Shown in pieces: positions 63,916-64,000 of a stretch of DNA of 64,000 nucleotides (positions are counted from its first letter, which is position 1; each line of letters opens with the position of its first letter). Under the pieces are notes generated by a model. That model did no database searches, had not been told where the DNA came from, and saw nothing but the letters and a program-made list of their open reading frames with translations. The translations under genes were made by a program, and so were the position numbers. Where the stretch lies: contig JBCFYV010011135.1 in the NCBI GenBank assembly GCA_039000515.1, positions 23,470,735-23,534,734 of the forward strand, in the 5' to 3' direction. Source of the DNA: Timema cristinae. Lineage: Eukaryota; Arthropoda; Insecta; Phasmatodea; Timematidae.

Positions 63916-64000
63916 GTAAGTCACAGAAATGTTCTTATTTATTTATTATGTTGTGTCAATTGTATCAATTTCTACATAAACGTTAAATTTGTATGGTGGT

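Overview
This is a eukaryotic, AT-rich, repeat-dominated stretch of an animal genome. It shows no bacterial gene organisation and no intact protein-coding gene that I can recognise. Decayed reverse-transcriptase ends of several LINE families resemble those common in arthropods, and pentamers of the TTAGG type occur. I therefore infer an arthropod, perhaps an insect; the assignment is not proven. Almost all open reading frames are short, lack homology that I can see, and sit in low-complexity or repeat DNA.

The dominant feature is a dense population of tRNA-headed SINEs. SINE-A (about 20 copies, roughly 280-300 bp) has an A box near TGGTCTAGGGG and a B box GGTTCAATCC. It comes in two subtypes: A1 has an internal ACATCTTGTG stretch, and A2 has a longer CGTGTATTAATCACAACTTG stretch. 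SINE-B (over 30 copies) and its sister SINE-C (5 copies) have heads like a tRNA with a long variable arm (GGTTCGAATCTC) and a body with CACGCAAATGCGGGT. A, B and C have different heads but the same 3' tail, with CCCGAACGGGTAGTAAGACG followed by CGGTGCTAA and an (AAT)n or A-rich end. SINE-D and SINE-E are smaller tRNA-like families with other bodies. Many SINE-A copies keep exact 9-13 bp target-site duplications (TSDs), so they moved fairly recently.

Layout: 1-9 kb has a short tandem repeat, a LINE fragment, SINE-A copies and two direct copies of repeat H. 10.0-11.85 kb is a 19-bp satellite with higher-order structure. 12.7-15.1 kb holds an inverted duplication around a poly-A-tailed retrocopy. 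15-24 kb is packed with SINE-B/C plus a polypyrimidine block and a TIR element. 25-32 kb has SINE-A copies, repeat G and a LINE interrupted by a SINE. 32-41 kb has repeat I, two promoter-like islands, MITE-1 and repeat F. 41-53 kb has nested elements: a long-TIR element inside SINE-B, and MITE-1 inside a hAT-like element inside SINE-B. 53-58 kb has repeat G, an unassigned block and a LINE fragment. 58.7-59.6 kb is a 32-bp satellite open in all six frames, followed by a CpG-rich promoter-like segment. 62-63.3 kb has SINE-A copies and a SINE-C nested at a SINE-A border.

The best candidates for host-gene sequence are a 34-nt exon with strong splice sites near the right end (63882-63915) and CpG-rich islands near 37.1-37.3 kb and 59.85-60.1 kb. 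These are hypotheses from sequence signals only.
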